Shown: positions 1 through 9,292, numbered from the stretch's first letter. The stretch: 62,346 nt of DNA from Symbiodinium natans (GCA_905221605.1 CAJNDS010002649.1:267115-329460), one strand, 5' to 3'. Numbers and translations are program-made. Notes: a model not told the origin generated them from the letters alone.

Positions 1-31
<31 letters not shown>

Positions 32-46
32 GCTCTCTCTCTCTAC
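1..46. repeat. (CT)n microsatellite
   Basis: The window opens with a near-pure CT dinucleotide tract interrupted by one TTTCG. It is cut by the window edge, so its full length is unknown. Confidence 0.95.
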
Positions 47-182
47 CCGCATGCATGACCCCCACCCCAAAACAAATTCCGCCCCGAAGGGCGAGCAAGT
101 CCCTGGCAACTGTCTGTGATGCTCCCTCCGTCTCTACCCATGGGTGGCATGGGTCTCTCCCCCCCATGATGCTAAGTAGGAA

Positions 183-236
183 CCCTTAACCCTAAACCCT
201 AAACCCTAAACCCTTAGCCCCAAACCCTAAAAATCA
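183..236 (-). repeat. Short CCCTAAA (telomere-type) array
   Basis: About six units of CCCTAAA with variants (CCCTTAG, CCCCAAA). The next 75 bp (238-315) are open on both strands, so I could not assign a coding strand there. Confidence 0.9.
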
Positions 237-570
237 CGGCAGGTCACTTCAAGGCCTGCTCCTTAAGGAAGATCAGGGCATCCTCACACACGAGGAGACG
301 CAGCAGAGGTTAGGACCCCGAAACCCTTGTGAGGGACCCTAAAGGTTGCGCGCGGGCTCGTGCAGGGTTATCTTCGGTACTCGGGAGGATCCCGCGAGCC
401 GAACGTGTTGCGACCAATCCCGGTCCGGAATCCACAGTGGTGCCGGGAAGCCCTGTAGTCCCCACACGAAACCCGGAGCATGGCACGGTAAACCCTTGTT
501 CTGCAACAGGCCTGTGAGCAGAGCTGCCAGGAGCCAGGCACCCCTCAACGCTCAACCGCCGTTTTGCTTA

Positions 571-677
571 CTGTTGGTTAGTAGGAAATGGGGGAATAAG
601 GTACCATACATCCCCTGCTTACCCTTTAAGGGATTATATGTGGTACCTTGCTCCCCCAATTCCCTACTAACCAACAG
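571..677. mobile_element. Hairpin MITE, family 1, copy A
   Basis: This is a 107-bp near-palindrome. It starts CTGTTGGTTAGTAGG and ends with the exact complement CCTACTAACCAACAG. The arms continue inward (GGTACCATA/TATGTGGTACC) around a CCCTTTAAGGGAT core. Both ends are flanked by TA. It shares core and arm layout with the hairpins at 4730, 9298 and 15368. There is no coding capacity, so it would be a non-autonomous element; TA flanks are typical of Tc1/mariner-type MITEs (family knowledge). Confidence 0.7.
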
Positions 678-705
678 TAGGTTTAAGATCTTGAACCGCT
701 AGCGG

Positions 706-780
706 ACCCTAAACCCTAAACCCGAAACCCTGAACCCTAAACCCTAAACCCCAAACCCGAAACCCTAAACCCTAAACCCT
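706..780 (-). repeat. CCCTAAA array
   Basis: About ten units of CCCTAAA with CCCGAAA, CCCTGAA and CCCCAAA variants. It lies directly left of the exon-like stretch at 781-860. Confidence 0.95.
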
Positions 781-860
781 CAGAGGCAGATGGTCCTGCA
801 GCCAGCGCTTCTCCAGGTCAGGGAGTGACGAGAGGCACTCTGAGAAGTTCCTCAGCTCCT
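781..860 (-). CDS. Exon-like coding fragment, unknown protein
   Basis: The minus strand reads an uninterrupted, protein-like frame (ELRNFSECLSSLPDLEKRWL and onward) that fills the gap between two CCCTAAA arrays. The composition (Leu, Glu, Lys, Asp) resembles a helical domain. I recognise no family. No start codon is present, so it can only be an internal exon or a gene fragment. A frame this short can be open by chance. Confidence 0.35.
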
Positions 861-866
861 AGACTA

Positions 867-962
867 GGGACCCTAAACCCTAAACCCTAAACCCTAAACC
901 CTAATCCTTTCTCAAACCCTAAACCCTAAACCCTGAACCCTGAACCCTAAACCCTAAACCCT
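867..962 (-). repeat. CCCTAAA array
   Basis: About twelve units of CCCTAAA with a few CCCTGAA variants. Confidence 0.95.
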
Positions 963-1204
963 CTCATCGCTTGGCTGCTCTTTAACCCCCCCAATTAAAG
1001 TTTAACTTTTTAGCTGCCTTGATCTGAAAGTAGAGGAGCCCCAAAACTCATAAAGTGCTAAAGTTGTAGTAAAGTCCCACCCAAATCGGTAGGTTGTGCC
1101 AGATCCCCTTGAAAAAGGATTTCTCGAAAGGGTCCTAACTTGAAATTGGGGTGTTGGGACCTTGGACATGTTTGCGTCTTCTCGTCTGGTGATGCGGATC
1201 AGGC

Positions 1205-1430
1205 CTAAACCCTAAACCCTAAACCCTAAACCCGTGTGCCGAGCCGACAACAGGTGCTGGACTTTTCGGGTCGAGCCTTTTGGGCTGCGAGGGGCTTCGG
1301 AAGGCTCAGGAGGGGCTTCGGAATGTTTTTGGGGTGTTTTGGGTTCGGGGTTTCGGGTTTCGGGTTTAGGATTTAGGGTTTAGGGTTTAGGGTTTAGGGT
1401 TTAGGGTTTAGGGTTAAGGGTTTAGGGCTC
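1205..1430. other. Telomere-bracketed insert 1
   Basis: CCCTAAA repeats (1205-1233) lie to the left and TTTAGGG repeats (1362-1430) to the right of a roughly 130-bp GC-rich insert. The inner edge of the right array is degenerate (TTTCGGG). Both arrays are oriented as on a linear chromosome, with the C-rich strand at the left end and the G-rich strand at the right end. Confidence 0.8.
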
Positions 1431-1431
1431 A

Positions 1432-1507
1432 CTGCCAAGGCACTTGGAGGCATCGCGCCAGCCTTGTTCGGCTTTTACCAGGCTTCTCTGCACTCTGCAC
1501 TACGTCG
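1432..1507 (+). CDS. Exon-like coding fragment, unknown protein
   Basis: Directly after the TTTAGGG array the plus strand is open and reads LTAKALGGIAPALFGFYQAS and onward, a hydrophobic, Ala/Gly-rich stretch. The last repeat supplies TTTAG|GG, which would serve as a dinoflagellate-type AG|G acceptor. The family is unknown. Confidence 0.35.
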
Positions 1508-1829
1508 TTTAGGGCTTATGGTTTAGGGTGACTGTGAGTCAATATATGTAAAGAAAGAAACCTTCCTACGAACCTGTAAGATTTACACAACATTCCAACA
1601 TATTCCAACCATCCCGCCGAGGTTAGGCGTTGGGGGTTTCAAGGTTCTTCAGTTTGGGGGCTCTGCATCTGAGGCCGCGACAAGCCACATGAAGCAGCTG
1701 CGCCGCACCCAGACTCCTCAGAGGAGCGCAATTCAGCTCCGGACGCTGGCAAGCATGGTCGGATCTGTGGCGCTTCCTGCCTTCCCCTAGGGTTGAAGGT
1801 TCAGACCCTTTGCCCTGCAACCCTTGCCA

Positions 1830-2115
1830 CTAAACCCTCAACCACAAACCCGAAGCCCTAAACCCGAAACCCTAAACCCCAAACCCTATACCCTCCAGGG
1901 GTTTACGCTTCTCTATGCAGGAAGCCTCCGGTGCACGGCTTTTTCCTTCAGCTGCTGGCTGGTGCCACTCCGCTTGAACTTCGCCTGGCATGGCTTTTGG
2001 GATGCTTCCGGGCGCGTTGATTTGGGGTTTAGGGTTTAGGGTTTAGGGTTTGGGGTTTAGGGTTTAGGGTGTAGGGTTTAGGGTTTAGGGTTTAGGGTTT
2101 AGGCCATTTAGGGTT
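1830..2115. other. Telomere-bracketed insert 2
   Basis: A degenerate C-strand array (1830-1893) and a G-strand array (2021-2115) enclose about 127 bp of GC-rich DNA. The insert is open on both strands. The minus strand reads a lysine-rich frame (SQKPCQAKFKRSGTSQQLKE); the plus strand reads a Trp/Phe-rich one. The coding strand is undecided. Confidence 0.8.
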
Positions 2116-2328
2116 TAGGGAGTTGAACCGTTCAAGGATTCAGGGCTTAGGGGGGTAGATTTGAGCCTTGAACGCAACTGTTCTCCTAACCTCCCGTAAG
2201 AATACCACCCTAGTAGCTAAACTGGAAGGAAGGTCCAAACTTAAAAACATCCCAGGAACAGTATTTTGGGGACTTTTGGGCATATGATTGGGATTAGCAA
2301 AATCGCGCAGGAGCCCTTCGTGGCACGC

Positions 2329-3095
2329 CCCAAACCCCAACCCCAAACCCTTCTTATCCGAAACCCTAAACCCTAAAACCCAATGGTAATAGGCCGCCGT
2401 GGTGAATGGTAAGAGCTCTCAATAGTGACATGTCAAACATCTTAACCTCCACCTTTCGACGCCCTCCATCACTACAACCCAGCCTTCTGATCCCAAACCT
2501 CAAAAACCTGAGCCTAGATACACGGTTACACCATGAACCGACCCTCGACATTCCGAAACCCCAACAACAAAAAAAACGTGGGGGCGCACAGTCGCAGGGG
2601 AATTTGTTGGGCTCGGGCCTGGCTGCATCAAGACTTCGGCTGCGGCTAGTTTAGGGCTCAGGGGTGGTGGTCGCTTACGACCCCCGACTCCTCTGAGGGA
2701 AGTCGGGATGCTTAGAGATTTGTGGGGATGCCCATGATTTCTTGGGGTCCTTATTGTAAGGGGATCCGACTATTTGGGGGTCTATATTAAGGGTCCCCTA
2801 TTCTCGTAGACCCCCATATTTAGGTCCCAGCAAATCGCTACGATGCTCAGAGGAGCCCGATATAGGGTTTAGGGTTTGGGTTTAGGGTTTAGGGTTTAGG
2901 GTTTAGGGTTTAGGGTTTAGGGTTTAGGGTTTAGGGTTTAGGGTTTAGGGTTTAGGGTTTAGGGTTTAGGGTTTAGGGTTAGGTTTAGGGTTTAGGGTTT
3001 AGGGTTTAGGGTTTAGGGTTTAGGGTTTAGGGTTTAGGGTTTAGGGTTTAGGGTTTAGGGTTTAGGGTTTAGGGTTTAGGGTTAGGGTTTAGGGT
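2329..3095. other. Telomere-bracketed insert 3, with the longest TTTAGGG array
   Basis: A C-strand array (2329-2378) and a long G-strand array (2862-3095, about 32 units, nearly pure TTTAGGG with a few 6-base slips) enclose about 480 bp. This is the longest and most regular telomere-type tract in the window. The insert includes a copy of the GGGGTCC/GACCCCC dispersed repeat (2741-2830) and a minus-strand open stretch at 2577-2648. Confidence 0.85.
2741..2830. repeat. Dispersed GGGGTCC...GACCCCC repeat
   Basis: This segment shares the order GGGGTCCTTAT, AAGGG(G/A)ATCCGACTATTTGG, GTCTAT, AGGGTC(T/C)CC, TCGTA(G/A)A with the copy at 19803-19905. Its outer parts are complementary (GGGTC/GACCC), so it can fold. 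Weaker relatives occur near 8996, 12909, 17035 and 18255. Confidence 0.5.
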
Positions 3096-3239
3096 CCAGG
3101 CCAATGCTATCCTACCGGGAGTCGCCGATGAGCGTGTGCTGTTCATGGTCTTTGACTGCGCTACGCGGTCCTTAGATGCAGGCCTAGAGCACGTGATGCA
3201 GTGGTTGCGCATGGAGGGCTGTTGTAGCTTCAGCGGATA
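3096..3239 (+). CDS. Exon-like coding fragment, unknown protein
   Basis: The plus strand is open from the end of the TTTAGGG array (TTTAG|GGTCC) to a TAG at about 3237-3239. It reads VQANAILPGVADERVLFMVF and then a Trp/Met/Cys-containing tail. At about 46 codons with mixed, protein-like composition it is one of the better coding candidates in this region. It runs opposite to the neighbours at 3720-5592. The family is unknown. Confidence 0.45.
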
Positions 3240-3599
3240 GCTTCAACTGTTTGGAACGAGATATTCGGGGAGACCTGCCTGTGTCAAGACTACCCCATTC
3301 GCAACTCTGTCGTAGCAAGAAGCACGCGTCTACTCGAGGGAAGCGCGCATTCTGCGGGGTAAGGGTGCTGGTGCCAAACCTCAGGGTCGTGCCAATGTCA
3401 GCCTTTGTAGACATAACCTTGACTCTGTGAAGAAAAAGAGCTACACGAAGGATGATGGGAGCTTGTTGCTAGAAATTGGTGAGCCAGCCTAGCTGAGATA
3501 CCACGGCTGTTCAATGCTCCTCCAAGGCTGGGTGCCCAGCTACTTTGCGGAGCTAGCAACCGGGATCTGCGCCAGACGACGAGGAAAAAAAAAGCCCAC

Positions 3600-3830
3600 G
3601 ACCTCTAAACCCCAAACCCTCGACCCTAGACCCCAAACCCATTTTTTTGAAACCCAAAACCCCCCCAACCCCCAAACCCTAAACCCCCAAACCCTAAACC
3701 CTCAATCACCTCAAAAAGAATCGAGCCGTGGCCCGCTGGAGGCTTCCATCGACTGGTCCGCCATCTGCTCCAGCTCCGTCAGGAAGGAGAGCGGCACCTT
3801 CAGCTTTTGGGGGTTTAGGGTTTAGGGTGT
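3600..3830. other. Telomere-bracketed insert 4
   Basis: A degenerate C-strand array (3600-3706) and a short G-strand array (3808-3830) enclose 101 bp. The insert is a good minus-strand coding stretch, listed separately. A second small insert (3831-3877) and another TTTAGGG array (3878-3959) follow. Confidence 0.8.
3720..3807 (-). CDS. Exon-like coding fragment, unknown protein
   Basis: The minus strand reads KLKVPLSFLTELEQMADQSM and onward without a stop across the whole insert. It looks like a helical segment. Its first codons recur at 4140-4175 (KLKAPLSFLT), so this coding piece is at least partly duplicated nearby. The family is unknown. Confidence 0.5.
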
Positions 3831-3832
3831 TT

Positions 3833-3878
3833 TTGCCACCCGACTAGCCACGGCAATGCGGGGTACAAGGTCTCCGGG
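3833..3878 (-). CDS. Very short exon-like fragment
   Basis: The minus strand reads GDLVPRIAVASRVAK between two TTTAGGG arrays. The DNA (TTTTGCCACCCG then CTAGCCA) recurs at 20647-20670, where it encodes SMARRVAKE. The two are therefore copies of one coding or repeat piece 17 kb apart. This is too short to stand alone. Confidence 0.3.
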
Positions 3879-3961
3879 GTTTAGGGTTTAGGGTTTAGGG
3901 TTTAGGGTTTAGGGTTTAGGGTTTAGGGTTTAGGGTCTAGGGTCTAGGGTTTAGGGTTTCT

Positions 3962-4040
3962 GCAGCACCATCTCCAAAGAGCGAATATCGGGCGCCAACG
4001 TGAAACACGAGTCTGCACCGCAAGCCCAGGACACCAAAAC
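3962..4040 (-). CDS. Exon-like coding fragment, unknown protein
   Basis: An open minus-strand frame reads GADSCFTLAPDIRSLEMVLQ between two TTTAGGG arrays. A second minus frame is also open here, so the reading frame is uncertain. Confidence 0.35.
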
Positions 4041-4084
4041 CCAGGGTTTAGGGTTTAGGGTTTAGCGTTTAGGGTTTAGGGTTT

Positions 4085-4380
4085 GGTAGGGCTTTTTATA
4101 GAGGTTTATGGAAGGGTTTTATAAGGGTTTATAGGAGCTTGTTAGGAAGGACAGCGGCGCCTTCAGCTTGGGGTTTTGGTAGGGTTTTGTAGGGTTGTTT
4201 TGTAAGGGTTTAATGGGGCTTGATAGGGGTTTATACGAGTTTAGAGGGGTTTACAGGAGGTTATAGGGCGTTCTGCGGTTTATCAGATTTATTGGCCTTG
4301 CAGGGCTTAGAGGGGTTTCTAGGGTTTATAGGGTTTTATAGCGCTTAACTAGAAGGTTTATAGGGTTTTTGAAGGCTTAC
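4085..4380 (+). repeat. Degenerate GGGTTTATA repeat field
   Basis: About 300 bp of loosely repeated GGGTTTATA, GGGTTTTATA and GGGGTTTA units. They look like telomere-type repeats that have gained TA steps. One duplicated coding scrap (KLKAPLSFLT, minus, 4140-4175) is embedded. Confidence 0.6.
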
Positions 4381-4477
4381 CGCAATCACCGGCCCATTAG
4401 TCTGTCCTCTGGCCCCCGAAACACGGAAGATCCCCAACAGGCAGAAGCACCCCTACTTCTCAAAGGGAGCAAAATGC

Positions 4478-4718
4478 ACCTAAACCCGAAGCCTTGTAAG
4501 CCCCAAAACCCTAAATATCAAACCCCGAACCCTTTTCGCCACTGGACTGAAGGCAAGCCAGAACCCCAAACCCCTAAACCCTAAACCCTCAACCCTCAAC
4601 CCTAAACCCTACACTGGGAACCTGCTCGAAGAGGGCTTCGATTTCCTCCTTGTAGGCCTTCAACGGATTGAGAACTTGACATGCGTGACAAGGGCACGCC
4701 GGAAGCTGAGGGTTTAGG
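4478..4718. other. Telomere-bracketed insert 5
   Basis: A degenerate C-strand array (4478-4612) and a short G-strand stub (4707-4718) enclose 94 bp that are open on the minus strand (see the next entry). Confidence 0.75.
4613..4703 (-). CDS. Exon-like coding fragment with CxCxxC
   Basis: The minus strand reads ACPCHACQ followed by VLNPLKAYKEEIEALFEQVP. The Cys-rich start (C-P-C-H-A-C) suggests metal binding, and the rest looks like an amphipathic helix. It is among the most protein-like of these fragments. I could not assign a family. Confidence 0.5.
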
Positions 4719-4729
4719 GTTGGTATTCC

Positions 4730-4838
4730 CTGGTTCTTAGTAAAGAATCAGGGAATGATCGCCCTATATGTATATATGTATATACCCTTTAAGGGATCTT
4801 ATAGGGCACTAATTCCCTCATTCCCTACTAAGAACCAG
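4730..4838. mobile_element. Hairpin MITE, family 1, copy B
   Basis: A 109-bp hairpin. CTGGTTCTTAGTA at the left end pairs with TACTAAGAACCAG at the right; the inner arms GGGAATGA and TCATTCCC also pair. The centre holds TATATGTATATA and CCCTTTAAGGGAT. It inserted next to a TTTAGGG stub. Confidence 0.75.
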
Positions 4839-5127
4839 CCACAAGTAAGGCAAAGGGGAAGCAGGATTCATTTGTTAACGTTCAGGGTTTCGGTTGGTTC
4901 TTCATAGGAAGGAGGCTCCCTATCCAATCCCTGAATGTGGGATATGACGTACCGGATTGCCTAATTCCCGATGAAGAGCACGTCCCCCTGGCCTTAATCG
5001 CATCCGTCTTGTGCTTGAACTCCTTCCGAAAGTGCCATTCGCGAGCATGGGTTGTCCATTGCTACCACGGAGTGTGAAAACTCTGGGCGTCTGAAGTTAT
5101 GGTTCAGGTTGTTTTTAGGGTTCAGGG

Positions 5128-5276
5128 TTCAGGGTTCAGGGTTTAGGGTTTAGGGCTTAGGGTTCAGGGTTCAGGGTTTAGGGTTTAGGGTTTAGGTTTA
5201 GGGTTCAGGGTTTAGGGTTTAGGGTTTGGGGTTTAGGGCTTAGGGTTCAGGGTTTAGGGTTTAGGGTTTAGGGCTC
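5128..5276 (+). repeat. TTTAGGG/TTCAGGG mixed array
   Basis: About twenty units in which TTTAGGG alternates with TTCAGGG and TTAGGG/CTTAGGG variants. The variants are interspersed, as in decayed arrays or arrays made by an error-prone process. Confidence 0.9.
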
Positions 5277-5296
5277 TTTAGGGTTTTGGGGACTCT

Positions 5297-5372
5297 TGCT
5301 GCCGAGGAGGTCCTTCCCGAAGGCTGTGCTGCCCTCCGCAGCTCCCAGCTCGTCCTGGCTCTCTGAGGTTTG
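5297..5372 (-). CDS. Exon-like coding fragment, unknown protein
   Basis: The minus strand reads ESQDELGAAEGSTAFGKDLL, ending near a CAGCAAGA junction. The stretch fills the space between two TTTAGGG arrays. It is acidic, Ser/Gly-rich and probably a disordered region. The family is unknown. Confidence 0.4.
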
Positions 5373-5387
5373 TTGGCAGGGTTTGGG

Positions 5388-5488
5388 GTTTAGGGTTTAG
5401 GGTTTAGGGTTTAGGGTTTAGGGTTTAGGGTTTAGGGTTTAGGGTTTAGGGTTTAGGGTTTAGGGTCTCAGGTCTAGGGTTTAGGGGG
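5388..5488 (+). repeat. TTTAGGG array
   Basis: About thirteen near-perfect TTTAGGG units ending in TCTAGGG variants. Confidence 0.95.
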
Positions 5489-5491
5489 GTT

Positions 5492-5592
5492 TCTGCTGAG
5501 GCCCGCGCGCGATCCATGCAAAAGACAAGCCCGTTCGCTGGATAGGACAGAGCCATATCAACCCTGAGAGGCACTCCGGGCGTCACTCCCCC
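5492..5592 (-). CDS. Exon-like coding fragment, unknown protein
   Basis: The minus strand is open for about 34 codons and reads GVPLRVDMALSYPANGLVFC, then a short Arg/Ala-rich end. The mixed composition with Met, Tyr, Cys and Phe argues for real coding origin. With the fragments at 5297, 4613, 3962 and 3720 it makes a run of same-strand candidates that could be exons of one minus-strand gene. Confidence 0.45.
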
Positions 5593-5713
5593 CGGTTTAT
5601 ATAAGGTTTGGGGTTTAGGGATGAGACAGTAGGGTTTAGGGCTTGGGGCTGAGGCTTGAAAGAACAGATGCGGGAAATAATGGGGTCTCCTCGGCAGGGT
5701 ACTGAAATTTATG

Positions 5714-5850
5714 AAAGAGATAGGAGAGAGAGAGAGAGAGAGACAGAGAGAGACAGAGAGAGAGACAGAGAGAGAGAGAGAGCAAGGGAGGAGGGAGGGA
5801 GGGAGGGAGCGGGAGGGAGGAAGGGAGAGAGAGAGAGAGACATAGAGAGA
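5714..5850. repeat. GA-rich microsatellite
   Basis: A GAGAGACAGAGAGA tract followed by GGGAGGGAGGGA. It resembles the tract at 10461-10580. Confidence 0.95.
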
Positions 5851-5954
5851 GGAAAGAACAACAATATAAGGAGAACAAAACTTCTCCCCACTGTGATAAC
5901 TTAAGCCCGCTCATGATTTCTTGAGAGTTCCTTTGCGCCGACCCAGACTCAGAC

Positions 5955-6012
5955 TGCCCGACCAGCCTTCAGAAAGTCCTTGAGCACCTCAGGGCTCAAA
6001 AGCGCACACAAC
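5955..6012 (-). CDS. Short exon-like fragment
   Basis: The minus strand reads ALLSPEVLKDFLKAGRAV before a TGA. It is helical in character but too short for assignment. Confidence 0.3.
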
Positions 6013-6456
6013 CCCCTGGTTCTTCGTAGGGAGTGCAAGCCCCAACCCCCCTCCTAAAGCGCTTTAAAATGACATCCTCTTCCCTGCTGCAGGTTGGAAA
6101 ACTCGCTTTCACATGACATGATTCTCTTGGAGTCCTACTTAAGAACAACGTACAACCCCTTCCTGCTTAAGAATAAGAACAACGTACGACCCTACTTAAG
6201 AAGTATCTACATCAAAAACACCTCGCCACCCTCCTTACGAGCTACAAAAAAAGCACCCGATCCTCCACGCAACAAAGAGAGCGCCTTCACTCTGCCCGCC
6301 AGCGTGTTGTCTTCTTCCGAGCTTTCCGGGCGCGGCGACCTGGACTTTCTTTGGGGTGAAAGGCTTGAAAGGGGCTTAAAAGGGGCTTGAAAGGGGCTTC
6401 AAAGCGTTCAGCTCTCCAAGTTTTGGGCTTCGAGGTTCGGGGTTCAGGGTTCGGGC

Positions 6457-6527
6457 AGCATGTGGGCACTCCGCTTTCAACCAGCCGAGTTTTCCTTGGT
6501 GCAGAATGAATTTGTGCCGCCCTCGAA
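6457..6527 (+). CDS. Exon-like coding fragment, unknown protein
   Basis: After a TTCGGGCAG acceptor-like site the plus strand reads MWALRFQPAEFSLVQNEFVP and ends PSK at a TAG. An upstream plus-strand stretch at 6270-6360 (SVLSSSELSGRGDLDFLWGE) is also open and could be a preceding exon. The family is unknown. Confidence 0.4.
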
Positions 6528-6529
6528 GT

Positions 6530-7080
6530 AGCGGAAGGCCAGTTTTGGAATCATTTGGAGACGTTCTGCTTGGCATGGTGTCTTAAGGTGCGGGCGCTCC
6601 TGCCAAGAATGACAACAGCAACTCGACTAACAATTTAAACCCATTCTCATAACAGCATGGACAAGAATAGCAACAGTATCGAAATCAGATCGAAAAAGTT
6701 GTGGACAGTTGTGAAGAACCATTCTGGTGCTCTCCTTCTTTTGCAAAGTGCCTCTTCTGGGGTTTATGCAGCATTTGCACCTCCTGTTGATGGGCTCATG
6801 GGACTCCTAGCATCATCCTCCGTGGCCGTTCAACCGTGGCGGCTTCAGCCTTGTGATTCGGCTCAGACTTCGGGAGGAGTCGGGTTTAAATCTATACTCC
6901 CCTTAGAACCTTAATAAGAAACCATATGTTTAATATCCTCTTGGGTTTATGTAAACAAAAAACTAATTCCCAAGGGGATACAGACATGGCAAGCAGTCCA
7001 AGCCACGTCCGGCCCAGGTCTTTGACGAGCGTCCTCATGGCCTTCGGAGCAGGCAAACCCTCAGCACCCGGGCCACACCA
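6530..7080. other. No gene recognised
   Basis: An 85-codon plus-strand frame (6657-6914) starts with ATG but has no recognisable domain. A small inverted repeat (ATCCTCTTGGG/CCCAAGGGGAT, about 6934-6980) lies downstream. I see nothing else. Confidence 0.4.
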
Positions 7081-7085
7081 CTCTC

Positions 7086-7129
7086 CCTAAACCCTAAACC
7101 CTAAACCCCTAAACCCTAAACCCTAACAA
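7086..7129 (-). repeat. CCCTAAA array
   Basis: About six units of CCCTAAA. Confidence 0.9.
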
Positions 7130-7376
7130 GTTTTGTGACAACTGGACTGGAGGCAGGGCCAGCACACAACCCGCAGAAAGTTCATGAGAGTCCAAGGAAA
7201 AAGGTATCAATTCATGTCAAGTCTGACCCCCAGTGGCATTCCCTTTTCTACCTACACCGCATACCCTTGGCTCCCGAATCCTTTCAGGATGCAGGGCTTA
7301 GGGTTTGACACCTCCTGATGCAACACTCAGCCAGTTAGCACGCACCACTCCCATGTGAAGAGTTCAAAGTTGCCAC

Positions 7377-7692
7377 CCTAAACCCTAAACCCTATATTCT
7401 AAACCCTCAACCTTTTTGAAACCGGACTGGATGACTGCCAGCGAAGCCCAGACCCTAAACCCTAAACCCGAAACCCTAAACCCTAAACCCTAACCCTAAC
7501 CCTAAACCCTAAATCCTGCTAGCACGGGATTCGCGTGGGCCTGCTCGAGCTCGCCGAGGAATTTCGTACAGCTCAAGCTCCTCAGCCGCCATCGATTCGG
7601 GGGATTCGGTTTCGGGTTTGTGGGGCTTAGGGGGGTTTAGGGTTTAGGGTTTAGGGTTTAGGGTTTAGGTTTTAGGGTTTAGGGTTTAGGGT
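7377..7692. other. Telomere-bracketed insert 6
   Basis: C-strand arrays at 7377-7410 and 7441-7516 and a G-strand array at 7611-7692 enclose about 95 bp. Both strands of the insert are open. The minus strand starts with ATG (MAAEELELYEIPRRARAGPR); the plus strand reads GIRVGLLELAEEFRTAQAPQ. The strand is undecided. Confidence 0.8.
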
Positions 7693-7868
7693 CCTCTTTA
7701 TTTAGGGTTCCCCAGAAGGCACTGTAATTTTGGAGAAGTGACCATGCATGCTTCTTCTCCCGGAAATGCTTAGGCGAAGGAACCCCGAAGAAACCCCCAC
7801 AAACTTCTTGTCTGGGTGCTTCTTCGCCTTTGCCCAAATCCAATCAGCTAATGCGCACTTGCAGGTTC

Positions 7869-7977
7869 ATGGTACTTACTAACCAAGTACCACTTATAAC
7901 TCACTTGTAAGCCCTTGAAGTGCCATAATATGGTTGTAAGTACAGCAAGAAGTACGTACAGTGATAATTGGTACTCC
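7869..7977 (-). mobile_element. MITE-like repeat, family 2, copy A
   Basis: This roughly 108-bp segment is the reverse complement of the one at 11482-11591. Both share the core ACCATATTATGGCACTT and flanking GTACTTA and TAAGTAC motifs. The ends carry GGTACTTA/AAGTACC complementarity. AT-rich and non-coding. Confidence 0.6.
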
Positions 7978-8059
7978 TCCAAGCATGAGGTGAGGGGATG
8001 ACCTGGGGTTGAGGGGATGACCTGGGGCCTTAGGGCGAGGAATGACAAAAGTCAAGGGG

Positions 8060-8133
8060 AAGAGTGCCTTTGCGTGTCTTGCAGCAGCCGAAGCTCTTGG
8101 AGAGCAGCGTTTCCAGCCGCTTCTTCTTCTTGC
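8060..8133 (-). CDS. Exon-like coding fragment, basic and Cys-containing
   Basis: After a TTAG|G acceptor-like site the minus strand reads KKKKRLETLLSKSFGCCKTR. A plus-strand frame (8064-8354) is also open here. A second minus-strand stretch at 8280-8358 (GADELRASLGKIRIEHSSAT) lies just upstream in the same sense. The family is unknown. Confidence 0.35.
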
Positions 8134-8419
8134 CTAAGGCCGGTGGAAGCATCAAGGCATATCTGGTGATGCAAGACGGGAACCTTCAAAAATGGGCTCT
8201 CACAATCGGACTTCTGCTGCGGACGGGAAAATTCGAGGCTCCTAAACCTTGTTTGGGTCAGCTGCGTGTTTGGGGGGGTCTTCGGTTGCAGAGCTGTGCT
8301 CGATCCGAATCTTGCCGAGGCTCGCTCGAAGTTCGTCAGCTCCCCCCTCACTGACTCAAGCAGACGGCGGCAGGTGTATTTCAGCTGACCTTGGCCATGC
8401 AGGGTCTTCTTACACTTTG

Positions 8420-8560
8420 GGAGGGCTGCCGCGCGCTACAACTCCGAAGACATGGCATGGCAGACCGTCATCTTTGGAGGCCCCTAAAGGGAACGCACGC
8501 TGCCAGAGCCACGTTTGCTTCCAAGGAAGCGTTGAGCATGGAGCCGGTCCCCGGCGTTAA
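8420..8560 (+). CDS. Exon-like plus-strand frame leading into a decamer repeat
   Basis: An open plus-strand frame begins with ATG (MQGLLTLWEGCRALQLRRHG) and runs into the repeat at 8561, which encodes (GFK)n. The composition of the first 50 codons is reasonable; the repeat part is probably not protein-selected. Confidence 0.3.
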   Translation, partial: GGLPRATTPKTWHGRPSSLEAPKGNARCQSHVCFQGSVEHGAGPRR

Positions 8561-8632
8561 AGGGTTCAAGGGGTTCAAGGGGTTCAAGGGGTTCAAGGGG
8601 TTCAAGGGGTTCAAGGGGTTCAAGGGGTTCAG
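8561..8632 (+). repeat. Decamer tandem repeat GGGGTTCAAG
   Basis: Seven to eight nearly perfect copies of a 9-10-base unit GGGGTTCAA(G). The unit includes GGTTCAA, the motif that also recurs in the minisatellites around the LINE copies. Confidence 0.95.
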
Positions 8633-8693
8633 AGTTTGGCGCTTTGAGGCTTAGGGTTGGGGGGAGGCACCTCGGCAAGAGGGAGACAGAAGG

Positions 8694-8868
8694 GGTGCAG
8701 ACGAGCTGCTGGGCGTCATGCCTTTGGAGGCGAGCCAGATGTCGAAGAGCCTCATGTCAGAAGTTTCCACCTTCGAAGGCGCGCACAAACCCGGGCAGGT
8801 GCATTTTAGGTGGCTCGCAGGCGTCTGCCCTTTAGCTACAGCAAGTAGCCAAGATAGGAGAGTTTCTT
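8694..8868 (+). CDS. Exon-like coding fragment, unknown protein
   Basis: About 55 open plus-strand codons: ADELLGVMPLEASQMSKSLM, then VSTFEGAHKPGQVHFRWLAG, then an Ala/Thr/Ser tail before a TAG at about 8869. It is one of the longest and most protein-like pieces in this region. A related DNA scrap (CAGGTGTATTTCAGCTG) occurs at 8358-8385, suggesting local duplication. The family is unknown. Confidence 0.5.
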
Positions 8869-8995
8869 TAAGAGTCTGATCCAGACGCTGTGCCGAAGGG
8901 GGGCCTCATCCGCCAAATCTTGACAGGTTGCCGCCTTCTCGTCTCCTTCCCGAAGGGGTGTAGGGCTTAGGCTTTGTGGGGGTTTACGAAATGTG

Positions 8996-9047
8996 CGGGA
9001 CCCCTAGTATAGACCCCCAAGTAGTAGGATTCTCTTATAATGGGAGC
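8996..9047. repeat. Dispersed GACCCCC repeat, short copy
   Basis: Contains ATAGACCCCCAAGTAGTAGGATTCTC-like order, a reversed partial relative of the segment at 2741. Confidence 0.35.
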
Positions 9048-9292
9048 CTAAACCCCAAACACTGAATCCTAAACCTCAGACCCCAAGCCCTAAACCCTAA
9101 ACCCTGACCCCTAAACCGAACTCCGAGGCCACGCACACGTGTGTGTATCTTCCCACTCTGACACGGCATCCAGACAGCGTGGGCAACGTTTGCATGCCCA
9201 CCTTGTGTTAAACCTTCTGGTTCTGAGTGGGTTTAGGGTTTAGGGTTTAGGGTTTAGGGTTTAGGGTTTAGGGTTCAGGGTTTAGGGTGTAG
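9042..9292. other. Telomere-bracketed insert 7
   Basis: A C-strand array (9042-9118) and a G-strand array (9229-9292) enclose about 110 bp without an obvious coding frame. Confidence 0.75.

Noticed and set aside
2862-3095. True chromosome end
   Set aside because: Unique DNA continues on both sides and arrays face both directions, so these are interstitial repeats.
8484-8678. (PLE)n or (GFK)n repeat proteins
   Set aside because: The frames arise from the decamer tandem repeat on either strand and no conserved flanking domain supports them.
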